64,000 bases of DNA. Origin: Methylophaga sp. OBS1. GTDB lineage: Bacteria; Pseudomonadota; Gammaproteobacteria; Nitrosococcales; Methylophagaceae. The notes under the pieces were generated by a model. The model made no database searches and was not told where the DNA came from. It saw nothing but the letters and a program-made list of their open reading frames with translations. Position 1 is the stretch's first letter. Every line of letters begins with the position of its first letter. This document shows, piece by piece, positions 43,930-52,421 of the stretch. The stretch is from positions 248,001 through 312,000 of the forward strand of contig NZ_JAPDMS010000003.1 in assembly GCF_026319365.1 (NCBI RefSeq). Direction: 5' to 3'. Made by a program: the position numbers and the translations under genes.

Positions 43930-44532
43930 AGACTTTAGCTGGCGGTCCTGCGTTTTTGCCAGCAACAACTGCGACACAATGCTGCCCCATAAAGCCAGAA
44001 ACATATCCCATTGCGCATCCCAGTTATCGCCCTGAGTGCCCAGAAATGCCTCTGCTGCCTGCTGGTTAATTTCAGCCACCCACCATTCGATAAATTCATA
44101 ACAGGCACTGACGGCAAGACTGACGCAACAGAGTAGGAAAAACAGCCACTTGCCACGTTGTAAAGGTGAAGTCCTGAGTAACAACTCCCGCCCCAGCATC
44201 GCCGGGACCACACCCTGTACAAAATGCCCCAGCCGGTCGTAATGATTTCTGGCCAGATCCCACTCCTGCTGAATCCAGTCAAAAAGCGGATTCTCAGCAT
44301 AGGTATAATGCCCGCCCACAATGAGAATCAGAGCGAACACGGCAATCACCCGGACAGTGATCAAGGTAAGTGGGAAAGCACGGTGACTGGCAAGTAATAG
44401 TGGGATGGCAATCATCACCGGCAAGACTTCCATCAACCAGGTAAGACGATCCGCAACCGGGTCAATTGCGGAATAGAGCAGACTGGCTGTGACAATCATC
44501 AGCCAGAGCAATTTTTCCCCGTTAATGCTCAT
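43918..44532 (-). CDS. YjdF-like (DUF2238) integral membrane protein
   Basis: The 204-aa inner-membrane protein has about six helices. DUF2238 features are GHYTYAENPLFDWIQQE, RNHYDRLGHFVQG, and ACYEFIEWW with a later GDNWDAQWDM. The ATG at 44532 is preferred because GAAGG lies 6 bases upstream; an in-frame TTG at 44550 has no clear site. It is the last gene of the pgl-glk-apaG run, 40 bases after apaG. The function of the family is not established. Confidence 0.82.
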   Translation of the reverse strand: MSINGEKLLWLMIVTASLLYSAIDPVADRLTWLMEVLPVMIAIPLLLASHRAFPLTLITVRVIAVFALILIVGGHYTYAENPLFDWIQQEWDLARNHYDRLGHFVQGVVPAMLGRELLLRTSPLQRGKWLFFLLCCVSLAVSACYEFIEWWVAEINQQAAEAFLGTQGDNWDAQWDMFLALWGSIVSQLLLAKTQDRQLKSLLA

Positions 44533-44572
44533 ATTGCGGCCTTCACCCAAAAATTCCGACCGCTAACAGGAC

Positions 44573-44953
44573 TCAGTGCAGGGTTCTGGGGACAGCCAGC
44601 GTGAAGGCCGGTATCGCCACTTCGAATTGCTCACCATCATCCCCCACCATTTTGTAATGGCCCTGCATCATGCCCACTGGCGTGTCGAGCATGGCGGCAC
44701 TGGTATAAGTAAACTCCTGCTCCGGAGCCAGATAAGGATGCAGTCCCACGACACCATCGCCCTCCACTTCCTGCTCATGGCCATCGCCACCGGTAATCTT
44801 CCAGTAACGGGACAACAGTCTTGCGGCAGCCTGACTGTGGTTTTTAATAGTGATGGTATAGGCAAACAGATAGCGGGCTTTATCGGGGTCGGATTCCTGA
44901 TCCAGATAGGTGGTTTCTACATTAACTTGAATGTGATTATTTTCATCGCTCAT
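44573..44953 (-). CDS. apaG: ApaG-family protein
   Basis: The 126-aa all-beta FnIII-like protein has the family signature ARLLSRYWKITGGDGHEQEVEGDGVVG and MLDTPVGMMQGHYKMVGDDG. ApaG is tied to Co2+ resistance and is often found near apaH and rsmA; here it is in an unusual place, between glk and the YjdF-like gene. The biochemical role is unresolved. Its ATG is 2 bases after the glk stop. Confidence 0.95.
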   Translation of the reverse strand: MSDENNHIQVNVETTYLDQESDPDKARYLFAYTITIKNHSQAAARLLSRYWKITGGDGHEQEVEGDGVVGLHPYLAPEQEFTYTSAAMLDTPVGMMQGHYKMVGDDGEQFEVAIPAFTLAVPRTLH

Positions 44954-44955
44954 AC

Positions 44956-45933
44956 TTAATTATACATCGCTTTGGCCGCCAGCAAGCGGGCGCCGTTGAG
45001 TCCAACTTCCGGTTGCAGAACGAGCTTGACCGGGATGCCCTGCATCAAATCCTGCATCCGCCCTTTACTGTTGAAAGCCTCAAGAAAATTCGACTGCTCC
45101 AGTAACTCGAGGTTCTTGGCGGCGATACCGCCAGCGATATAGAGTCCAGCAGTGGGCATGACCGTCAACGCCAGATTACCGGCCTGCGCCCCGTAGATGC
45201 TGAAAAACATCGCCATCGCCTCACAGGCCAACGGATCCCTGTCGCGGGCGAAGACACTGATGGCATGGGCGCCATCGTCGTTGACCATAGCAACACGGCA
45301 GTCCGGATTTTCTTCCAGCTGTCGGTAATCACGCAGGAAGTTGTAAATGGTAACGAGCCCCTCGCCTGATACCACCCGTTCATAGGAGACATGACCGAAA
45401 CGCTCCAGCAGGTGCTCAAACAATCTTAACTGCGTCCGGTCTGCCGGGGCGAAATCGCTATGCCCCCCTTCGGTCGGATACACCTGCCAGCCATTATCGT
45501 TAGCAATTAGATACGCCTGGCCCAGACCGGTGCCGGCGCCGATAACGGCCCGTGGTCCGAGGCGTTCATCACCAGCCTGCAGCACCAGTAACTCATCTTC
45601 ACTCAGGCTCTCGATACCGTAGCCGACGGCCTCAAAATCATTGCACAGCATGACCTGTTTCAAATCAAACCGGGCCTTGATTTCAAGGCTGTTCAGTTGC
45701 CAGGGAAGATTGGTCACGCGGGCCGTTTCACCCTGCACCGGACCGGCTACGGCAAAGCAGGCAGTAATCTCACGGCAGTCAGTCACCGGCGTCAGAAACG
45801 CCGACAGCATCTGCTCAAAATCCGGGTAGTCAGCACTTTGATAGCGCTCTGCCAGAACCACTTCGCCGGCAGCCGTACTGAGCTGCATCAGCGTTTTGGT
45901 CCCACCAATATCGGCTGCGAGCAGATAGGCCAT
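44956..45933 (-). CDS. glk: glucokinase
   Basis: Cytoplasmic ATP-dependent kinase that turns glucose into glucose-6-phosphate, the substrate of Zwf. The 325 residues equal E. coli Glk (321) in length. Motifs: ADIGGTKT near the N-terminus (phosphate 1), LCNDFEAVGYGI, GAGTGLGQAYL, TEGGHSDFAP and AGGIAAKN. It starts 2 bases after the pgl stop, so both are translated from one message. Confidence 0.95.
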   Translation of the reverse strand: MAYLLAADIGGTKTLMQLSTAAGEVVLAERYQSADYPDFEQMLSAFLTPVTDCREITACFAVAGPVQGETARVTNLPWQLNSLEIKARFDLKQVMLCNDFEAVGYGIESLSEDELLVLQAGDERLGPRAVIGAGTGLGQAYLIANDNGWQVYPTEGGHSDFAPADRTQLRLFEHLLERFGHVSYERVVSGEGLVTIYNFLRDYRQLEENPDCRVAMVNDDGAHAISVFARDRDPLACEAMAMFFSIYGAQAGNLALTVMPTAGLYIAGGIAAKNLELLEQSNFLEAFNSKGRMQDLMQGIPVKLVLQPEVGLNGARLLAAKAMYN

Positions 45934-45935
45934 GA

Positions 45936-46646
45936 TTACTGTCCGGCAGCGGCTTTATCCATAAACCAGTAATAATCATTTTCTGGTGCCAGACGCTGAA
46001 CCGGCAGCCCGCTGACGGCATCAGTGGTGATGTCACGGACAATCTCGGCTTTGGCCTCGCCGGCAATAAACACGATGACCTGACGCGCGGCATTGATGAC
46101 CGGATAGGTCATGGTCACCCGCCAGGAATCAAATTTCTCCACATAAAGGCTGGTGGTCAGCGTGTCGGTCACATCCAGCGCCGGTGTTTCCGGGAATAAA
46201 GAGGCGATATGACCATCGGGTCCCAGCCCCAGCAACAGCAAATCAAACGGCGCACCGTTCATCACTTCCTGCATGGTTTCAGCATAACGTTTGGCCACAT
46301 CAGCGGGTTCATTACTCTCGGTGGGCATGCGGTGTACATTCTCAGCCGGGATCGGCACCAAATCGATCATCGCCTGACGCGCCATTTTGAAGTTACTGTC
46401 ATCATGTGTTGGCGGCACGCAGCGCTCATCACCAAAAAACAGGTGGACCCGCGACCAGTCAATCTGCTCGACAAATGGTGATGTCGCCAGTTTCTGGTAC
46501 AGACCTTTCGGTGTTGAACCACCGGCCAAAGCCACATAGAACACACCGCGCTTGGCGATAGCAGCCCTTGCGGTGGCGACAAAATGCTCTGCGGCGGCGT
46601 CAATCAGGCTGGCCGAGTCCGGCAGGATCTTTTGTTCTGCTTTCAT
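45936..46646 (-). CDS. pgl: 6-phosphogluconolactonase
   Basis: Hydrolyses 6-phosphogluconolactone to 6-phosphogluconate, the step after Zwf. The 236-aa DevB/SOL-type protein shows ALAGGSTPKGLYQKLA, VHLFFGDERCVPP and LLLGLGPDGHIASLFP. It heads the minus-strand pgl-glk-apaG-yjdF-like operon, and a 174-bp gap separates it from the divergent SIMPL gene. The gene is far from zwf (about 30 kb), so the pathway genes are split here. Confidence 0.95.
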   Translation of the reverse strand: MKAEQKILPDSASLIDAAAEHFVATARAAIAKRGVFYVALAGGSTPKGLYQKLATSPFVEQIDWSRVHLFFGDERCVPPTHDDSNFKMARQAMIDLVPIPAENVHRMPTESNEPADVAKRYAETMQEVMNGAPFDLLLLGLGPDGHIASLFPETPALDVTDTLTTSLYVEKFDSWRVTMTYPVINAARQVIVFIAGEAKAEIVRDITTDAVSGLPVQRLAPENDYYWFMDKAAAGQ

Positions 46647-46820
46647 GAATTTCCTCTATTACTGCTTATTTTCAAAATGAAACGTGAGCGGCTGGTGAAC
46701 TGCCCGTTTTCGCACCCAGGTCACAGTTCTGACACAGCCTAATGGCTAGCATGATATATGAAAACAGCCCCCAGTTGAGATACTCTTGACGCTCACAAGC
46801 CAAATTCACAAGGACTGACT

Positions 46821-47513
46821 ATGAAAGCTTTTTTCGTTCTGATTCCCCTACTGCTGCTGTCTCCTCTCGCTCAGGCAAATGATGCCATGCAGCTGGGCAT
46901 TATCAATCTGGATGCCAGCGCGAGCCGCGAAGTGGAAAACGACGAACTGGTGACGCGGCTTGAGGTGACTGAAAGCGGTCGTGATCCGGCCAAACTCACC
47001 GATCTGGTTAATCAGAAGACCGCACTGGTGCTGGATGCAGTCAAAAACTTCAAAGCGATTGAAGCCGAAACATCCAGCTATAACACCCGCCCTGTATACA
47101 ATGATGGCAAGATCACTGCCTGGCAGGTTTCTCAGCAACTGACGCTGGAAACCAGTGAGTTCGATCAGATGAGCCAGCTGATTGCCGATATCAGCTCCAT
47201 GGCCAATATCCAGTCGATGCAGTTTCAGGTTTCCGACACTAAAGCCGAAGCCGTCAAACAGGAACTGCTGAAAGAGGCGATTGCCAAATTCAAATCCAAA
47301 GCACGAGACGTCGCCGGCGAATTTGATCGCTCCGGTTACGAGCTGGTGAACCTGTCGATCGATGGCAACGATTTTTCGCCGAGACCGATGATGGAACGTG
47401 CCACGATGATGGCCTCAGACAGCTTGAGCAAGGGCGCGCCAGCAGCCCTGGCAGGCGGTAAGAATGATGTAACACTGACGGTCAGAGGCAGTGTCCAGCT
47501 TAATCTGCAATAA
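46821..47513 (+). CDS. periplasmic SIMPL-domain (DUF541, YggE-like) protein
   Basis: The 230-aa protein has a signal peptide (residues 1-19, cut after AQA) and a SIMPL/DUF541 domain. Visible are LDASASREVENDELVTRLEVTE near the start and NYNTRPVY-like SSYNTRPVYNDGKITAWQ in the middle. A later segment is KAEAVKQELLKEAIAKFKSKARDVA. The E. coli relative YggE has been linked to oxidative stress; its molecular role is not settled. It is monocistronic and ends in a clear terminator. Confidence 0.85.
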   Translation: MKAFFVLIPLLLLSPLAQANDAMQLGIINLDASASREVENDELVTRLEVTESGRDPAKLTDLVNQKTALVLDAVKNFKAIEAETSSYNTRPVYNDGKITAWQVSQQLTLETSEFDQMSQLIADISSMANIQSMQFQVSDTKAEAVKQELLKEAIAKFKSKARDVAGEFDRSGYELVNLSIDGNDFSPRPMMERATMMASDSLSKGAPAALAGGKNDVTLTVRGSVQLNLQ

Positions 47514-47525
47514 ACATTTCCGCTC

Positions 47526-47556
47526 AAAAAAGGCCTGCTTATGCAGGCCTTTTTTT
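47526..47556. terminator. bidirectional terminator between the SIMPL gene and ilvA
   Basis: AAAAAAGGCCTGC (47526-47538) pairs with GCAGGCCTTTTTT (47543-47555) around a 4-base loop. Both strands end in T-runs, so it can stop both convergent genes. It overlaps the ilvA stop by 2 bases. Confidence 0.93.
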
Positions 47557-49075
47557 ATTTCAGGAACAAAGGGTAAGCCGGATTATCGGTCTCTTCCCAA
47601 TAACTATAGCCCAGGGTATCGAGGAAAGTCTGAAACTCTTTCTCGTAGTCCGCCGGCACTTGGATCCCGACCAGCACCCGGCCATAAGCCGCACCATGAT
47701 TGCGATAGTGGAACAGACTGATGTTCCAGCGCTTGCCGATACGAGTCAGAAAACGCAGCAAAGCACCCGGCCGCTCCGGAAACTCAAAACGGATCAGACG
47801 CTCATCAGTCACCTGCGGTGCATGACCACCGACCATGTAACGGATATGCAACTTGGCCATCTCATTATCGGTAAAGTCGACCCACTCGTAGCCGCCTTTA
47901 TCCAGCAAATCAAATAGCTGCCGACGCTCTTCATCCTTGCCGTTAATGCGGACACCGACAAACACCTGCGCCTGTTGGTCATCAGCATAACGATAGTTGA
48001 ACTCGGTTATCCCCCGATCGCCCAGTGACTTGCAGAACTGCTGGAAACTGCCCGGTTTTTCATCAATTTTGGTCGCAAACAAGACTTCTCTGCGTTCCCC
48101 GATTTCTGCACGCTCGGCAACGTGACGCAGACGATCGAAATTGATATTGGCGCCACTGTCGATTACCACCATGTGCTGGTTCTGCATCGGATTCTGCGCC
48201 AGGTATTTCTTGATACCGGCGACAGCCAAAGCGCCGGATGGCTCGGCAATCGAGCGGGTATCTTCGAAAATATCCATGATGGCCGCACACAACTCATCAC
48301 TGTCAACGGTGACTACCTCATCGACAGTCTCACGGCAGATTCGAAATGGTTCTTCGCCGACCTGTCTCACTGCGGTACCGTCGGCAAACAAGCCAACCTG
48401 ATCCAGTTTGACCCGTTCATCGGCCTCCAGTGCGGCTTTGAGACTGGCCGCATCGGCCGGCTCCACAGCGATGATTTTGATTTCCGGCCAGAAGGCTTTC
48501 ACGTAAGCCGCGATGCCGGAAATCAGGCCGCCACCACCGACCGGGACAAAAATCGCATGCAGCGGATCCGGGTGCTGACGGATAATTTCCATCGCAATCG
48601 TGCCCTGACCGGCAATCACCTCCGGATCGTCGTAGGGGTGAATGAAAGTCCGCCCTTCTTTTTCGGAAATATCTTTGGCAAAGGCACCGGCATCGTCATA
48701 GCTGTTGCCGTGCAGATTGATTTCGGCGCCCAATGCCCGCACTGCTTCGATTTTGATCGGTGGCGTCGTTTTGGGCATAACAATAATGGCGGAAATGCCC
48801 ATTTTATGAGCAGCGAGCGCCACCCCCTGGGCATGGTTACCGGCTGACGCACACACCACACCGCGGGCTTTCTCCGCTTCGCTCAACTGGCTCATGCGGT
48901 TGTAAGCACCGCGCAGCTTGAACGAAAATACCGGCTGCAAATCCTCGCGCTTGAGCAGAATCGTATTGTTCAGGCGCTTTGACAGCCTGGGCATCACATC
49001 CAGCGGCGTCTCCTGAGCAACATCGTAAACCCGGGCTTTGAGGATCTTTTCTACATAGGCTGTGAGCATTGCCAT
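47555..49075 (-). CDS. ilvA: biosynthetic threonine dehydratase (deaminase)
   Basis: PLP enzyme that makes 2-oxobutyrate from threonine, the first step of isoleucine synthesis. The 506-aa protein has the PLP lysine in SFKLRGAYNR (Lys53), VCASAGNHAQGVA and the phosphate-binding PVGGGGLISG. Two ACT-like regulatory domains fill the C-terminal third (GDRGITEFNYR and FPERPGALLRFL), the form subject to isoleucine inhibition, in contrast to catabolic TdcB. The first ATG at 49075 is used; a second ATG is 6 bases on. It is divergent from rpiA. Confidence 0.96.
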   Translation of the reverse strand: MAMLTAYVEKILKARVYDVAQETPLDVMPRLSKRLNNTILLKREDLQPVFSFKLRGAYNRMSQLSEAEKARGVVCASAGNHAQGVALAAHKMGISAIIVMPKTTPPIKIEAVRALGAEINLHGNSYDDAGAFAKDISEKEGRTFIHPYDDPEVIAGQGTIAMEIIRQHPDPLHAIFVPVGGGGLISGIAAYVKAFWPEIKIIAVEPADAASLKAALEADERVKLDQVGLFADGTAVRQVGEEPFRICRETVDEVVTVDSDELCAAIMDIFEDTRSIAEPSGALAVAGIKKYLAQNPMQNQHMVVIDSGANINFDRLRHVAERAEIGERREVLFATKIDEKPGSFQQFCKSLGDRGITEFNYRYADDQQAQVFVGVRINGKDEERRQLFDLLDKGGYEWVDFTDNEMAKLHIRYMVGGHAPQVTDERLIRFEFPERPGALLRFLTRIGKRWNISLFHYRNHGAAYGRVLVGIQVPADYEKEFQTFLDTLGYSYWEETDNPAYPLFLK

Positions 49076-49135
49076 CCAAATTCAGTCAGTTATGAAAATC
49101 AGGGAGCCAACAAAGACGGCTCGTGACCGCTTACG

Positions 49136-49165
49136 TTACCATTGACACTGATTTATCTCTATAAT
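49136..49165 (+). promoter_or_regulatory. candidate sigma-70 promoter for rpiA
   Basis: TATAAT at 49160-49165 is preceded by TTACCA (49136-49141, 4 of 6 to the -35 consensus) at an 18-base spacing, 47 bases before the rpiA start. A nearby perfect TTGACA at 49143-49148 is only 11 bases from the -10 and cannot pair with it. Confidence 0.45.
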
Positions 49166-49211
49166 TGCCGGGATAATTTTTTAAGCAATCTGAATTCAAG
49201 AGGAAGTAGAT

Positions 49212-49877
49212 ATGAACGCTGATGAAATGAAAAAGCAGGCTGCCTGGGCAGCGCTGGAATACATCAAAGGTGACGGCATCGTCGGTGTCGGTACCGGCTC
49301 TACTGTGAATCACTTTATCGATGCCCTGGCCACCATCAAAGGTCGCATTGAAGGGGCTGTTTCCAGCTCAGAAGCTTCCACTGAAAAACTCAAAGCCAAT
49401 GGCATCAAAGTCTATGACTTGAATGAATGCAATGAAATCGAAGTCTATGTCGATGGTGCGGATGAATCCAATGCCTATCTGGAACTGGTCAAAGGTGGCG
49501 GCGGTGCACTGACGCGTGAAAAAATCATTGCTGCGGCGAGCAAACAATTTGTCTGTATCGTCGATGCCAGTAAACAGGTCGATGTGCTGGGCAAATTCCC
49601 ATTGCCGGTGGAAGTGATTCCCATGGCGCGCAGCTACGTCGCCCGCGAAATCGTCAAACTGGGTGGTCAGCCTGTTTACCGTGAAGGCTTTATCACTGAT
49701 AACGGCAACGTCATTCTCGATGTCCATGGCCTTGACATCATGGAGCCCATCAAAATGGAAAAAACCCTGAATGATATCGTCGGCGTGGTGACTAACGGCC
49801 TGTTTGCGATGCGCCCGGCAGATGTACTGCTGGTTGGTAGCGAAGAAGGCACCGAAACCGTTCACGCAAAATCCTGA
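49212..49877 (+). CDS. rpiA: ribose-5-phosphate isomerase A
   Basis: Interconverts ribulose-5-phosphate and ribose-5-phosphate in the pentose-phosphate pathway. The 221-aa protein has [15 protein letters not shown] near residues 20-34, [25 protein letters not shown] (Asp and Lys catalytic region) and [20 protein letters not shown] is 6 bases before the ATG. It is divergent from ilvA, as in E. coli where rpiA and ilvA-type genes are not neighbours but in many gammaproteobacteria they are. Confidence 0.97.
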   Translation: MNADEMKKQAAWAALEYIKGDGIVGVGTGSTVNHFIDALATIKGRIEGAVSSSEASTEKLKANGIKVYDLNECNEIEVYVDGADESNAYLELVKGGGGALTREKIIAAASKQFVCIVDASKQVDVLGKFPLPVEVIPMARSYVAREIVKLGGQPVYREGFITDNGNVILDVHGLDIMEPIKMEKTLNDIVGVVTNGLFAMRPADVLLVGSEEGTETVHAKS

Positions 49878-49885
49878 TAACCTGA

Positions 49886-49918
49886 GGCCGGTCGCCTGAA
49901 GCGGCCGGCCCGTTTTCT
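49886..49918 (+). terminator. intrinsic terminator after rpiA
   Basis: A 10-bp stem GGCCGGTCGC (49886-49895) / GCGGCCGGCC (49901-49910), with one G-T wobble and a 5-base loop, is followed by CGTTTTCT. It begins 9 bases after the rpiA stop. Confidence 0.75.
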
Positions 49919-49934
49919 AACAATTGGCGACTCT

Positions 49935-51185
49935 ATGTTCAGACCGCTCAGCCTCTATATCGGTATGCGCTACACCCGCGCAAAACGCCGCAACCACTTT
50001 ATTTCCTTCATATCCCTGACTTCGATGCTGGGGGTCGCTCTGGGCGTCGCCGCCCTGATCACTGTCCTCTCAGTGATGAATGGCTTTGAAAAAGAACTGA
50101 AGGAACGCATTCTGGGCATGACCTCCCACGCGTTTATTACCGGTGCGGACGGTACCCTGCAGGACTGGCAGAGTCTGCAGGCCCGGATTCAGGACTTTCC
50201 GGACTTGCAGGACTCAGCACCCTTTGTTGAAGGTCAGGCAATGCTGAGTCAGGGCAACCGCGTTCGCGGCACCCTGGTTCGCGGTATTGATGTCGAACTG
50301 GAACAGACCGTATCCAGTATCGGTGACAAAGTGGTTCAGGGTCAGCTTTCAGCGCTGGAGGAAGGCAGTTTCGGCATTGTGCTGGGTAAAGATCTGGCCA
50401 TGGCGATGGGCGTCGTCACCGGCGATAAAATCACCATGATTACCCCGCATGTCAGCCCGACGCCAGCGGGGGTGATTCCCCGTCTCAAACGCCTGACCGT
50501 GGTCGGTATTTTCGAAATCGGCATGTATGAGTACGACAGCGCGCTGGCGGTGATGAATATCCGTGATGCCGCCAAATTGTTCAAACTTCCCAATCAGGGT
50601 GTCACCGGTCTGCGGCTCGAGTTTGATGATGTGTTCCGCGCCCCGCAGCTGCTGAGAGCAGTGATGCAGGATGTGCCGACCCATTATCGCGGCGCCGACT
50701 GGACTTATCAGCACGCCAACTTTTTCCGTGCGCTTAAGACGGAAAAAACCGTGATGTTTGTGATTCTGATGTTGATTGTCGCCGTGGCGGCTTTTAATAT
50801 CGTTTCCACCCTGGTCATGATGGTCACCGATAAACGCGCCGATATCGCCATCCTCAGAACACTGGGTATGACGCCGGGCAAGGTGATGGGCATCTTTATG
50901 GTTCAGGGTACGCTGATCGGCCTGATAGGTACCGCGCTGGGGGTTATCGGCGGTATCCTGCTGGCGCTGAATATCGAAACCCTGATTGCCAAGCTGGAAA
51001 ACCTGATTGGCTACCAGTTCCTGCCTGCCGATGTCTATTACATCAGCAGCCTGCCCTCAGACCTGCAATACAACGATGTCAGCGTAATCGCCGTCACCGC
51101 TTTTGTATTGTCGATTCTTTCCACGCTCTACCCTTCCTGGCGAGCAGCCCAGGTGAAACCGGCCGAGGCGCTTCGTTATGACTGA
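49935..51185 (+). CDS. lolC: lipoprotein-releasing ABC permease (LolC/LolF-like)
   Basis: Inner-membrane permease that extracts outer-membrane lipoproteins and hands them to LolA. The 416 residues have four membrane helices (about 24-50, 272-300, 318-345 and 378-400) around a large periplasmic MacB-like domain. The loop [14 protein letters not shown] resembles the LolA-binding hook of LolC (E. coli SQFTPMGRIPSQ) and is absent from LolE. Only this one permease gene accompanies lolD, so it may act as a LolF-type homodimer instead of a LolC/LolE heterodimer. It overlaps lolD by 8 bases. Confidence 0.92.
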   Translation: MFRPLSLYIGMRYTRAKRRNHFISFISLTSMLGVALGVAALITVLSVMNGFEKELKERILGMTSHAFITGADGTLQDWQSLQARIQDFPDLQDSAPFVEGQAMLSQGNRVRGTLVRGIDVELEQTVSSIGDKVVQGQLSALEEGSFGIVLGKDLAMAMGVVTGDKITMITPHVSPTPAGVIPRLKRLTVVGIFEIGMYEYDSALAVMNIRDAAKLFKLPNQGVTGLRLEFDDVFRAPQLLRAVMQDVPTHYRGADWTYQHANFFRALKTEKTVMFVILMLIVAVAAFNIVSTLVMMVTDKRADIAILRTLGMTPGKVMGIFMVQGTLIGLIGTALGVIGGILLALNIETLIAKLENLIGYQFLPADVYYISSLPSDLQYNDVSVIAVTAFVLSILSTLYPSWRAAQVKPAEALRYD

Positions 51186-51861
51186 TTCCGTATTGTCTGC
51201 CAGCAACCTGGCCAAATCCTTTACCGATGGTGGCCTGGAAACCCATGTACTGGAGAATATCAATCTTGAAGTGAACAGGGGTGACCGGCTGGCGATTGTC
51301 GGCAGTTCCGGCTCCGGCAAAAGCACCCTGCTTCATATTCTGGGTGGTCTCGACAACCCGACTCAGGGCAAAGTGCTGGTCAGTGGCCAGGATATTCATG
51401 CCCTTGGCAACAAAGCGGCCTGCCGGCTGCGTAATCAGCAACTGGGCTTTGTCTATCAGTTTCATCATCTTCTGCCGGAGTTTACTGCGGTAGAGAATGT
51501 GGCGATGCCTCTGGTCATCGGTGGTATGGCGCCAAAGCCGGCGCAGCAGAAGGCACGTGAATTACTGGACAGAGTCGGCCTCGGTCACCGGCTGGAACAC
51601 AAACCGGGCGAATTGTCCGGCGGTGAAAGGCAACGTGCGGCACTGGCTAGAGCCCTGATTACCGGGCCCACCTGCCTGCTGGCTGATGAACCGACCGGTA
51701 ACCTGGATCACCGCACCGCACAGTCAATCTTTGAACTGTTGTTACAACTCAATAAAGATCTGGGCACCGCGCTGGTGATAGTCACGCATGACACCGAGCT
51801 AGCCGCAAAAATGGACCGGACGATGACCCTGATGGACGGCGTTTTACAGTCAGACGCCTGA
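51178..51861 (+). CDS. lolD: lipoprotein-releasing ABC ATPase LolD
   Basis: Cytoplasmic ATPase of the Lol exporter, 227 residues. Walker [10 protein letters not shown] is near residues 42-50; the Q-loop region follows with [19 protein letters not shown], the latter a LolD hallmark. The signature [15 protein letters not shown], Walker [12 protein letters not shown] and the H-loop THD complete the fold. The gene overlaps the permease gene, and its 3' end overlaps the convergent DUF2062 gene by 12 bases. No second permease gene follows. Confidence 0.96.
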   Translation: MTDSVLSASNLAKSFTDGGLETHVLENINLEVNRGDRLAIVGSSGSGKSTLLHILGGLDNPTQGKVLVSGQDIHALGNKAACRLRNQQLGFVYQFHHLLPEFTAVENVAMPLVIGGMAPKPAQQKARELLDRVGLGHRLEHKPGELSGGERQRAALARALITGPTCLLADEPTGNLDHRTAQSIFELLLQLNKDLGTALVIVTHDTELAAKMDRTMTLMDGVLQSDA

Positions 51862-52380
51862 GCGTGAATTGTGCTTGTGGGGGCGCTTGATCCAGCTGCG
51901 AATAACCACCAGCCGCCAACCGATGCGAACAAACAGCACGCCGACCAGCGCCGCCAGCAAGCCCAGAATAGTGCAGCCTAACAACAAGGGCTGCCAGATT
52001 TTCAGAAACTCGTAACTGAACCATTCCCAGGTGGGGCTGAAAGCATACTGCCCCATGGGGACTTCCAGAATCCAGGCCCCCAGTTTGTAGCTATAGAAGA
52101 AGATTGGCGCAAAGGTGAAGGGGTTGGTTACCCAGACCGCCATTGACGCCACCGGCAGGTTAACCCTGAGCCAGATAGCGAGTGCGGCGGCAATAAACAT
52201 CTGACCCAGCACCGGCATAAAGCCGACAAATAAACCCAAGGCCATACCGCCCGCAACCGAACGCCGGTTCAGGTGCCAGAGCCTTGGCTCGGTCAGCCGT
52301 TGACCAAACTTGCGCAGATGGGGATGTTCGCGCATCGTTTCGTGATCTGGCATGATGCGTTTTAGGAATTTACGAGGCAT
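51850..52380 (-). CDS. DUF2062 membrane protein
   Basis: The 176-aa protein is of the DUF2062 family: [27 protein letters not shown] and [23 protein letters not shown] are the family's key stretches. There are about three hydrophobic helices. Function is unknown. The location between the Lol genes and comEC matches Pseudomonas-type genomes. The 3' end overlaps the lolD stop by 12 bases in opposite orientation. Confidence 0.87.
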   Translation of the reverse strand: MPRKFLKRIMPDHETMREHPHLRKFGQRLTEPRLWHLNRRSVAGGMALGLFVGFMPVLGQMFIAAALAIWLRVNLPVASMAVWVTNPFTFAPIFFYSYKLGAWILEVPMGQYAFSPTWEWFSYEFLKIWQPLLLGCTILGLLAALVGVLFVRIGWRLVVIRSWIKRPHKHNSRSGV

Positions 52381-52421
52381 CGTGTCTCAGTCGTGCAAAG
52401 TCGGCGTCATTATAGGGATAT

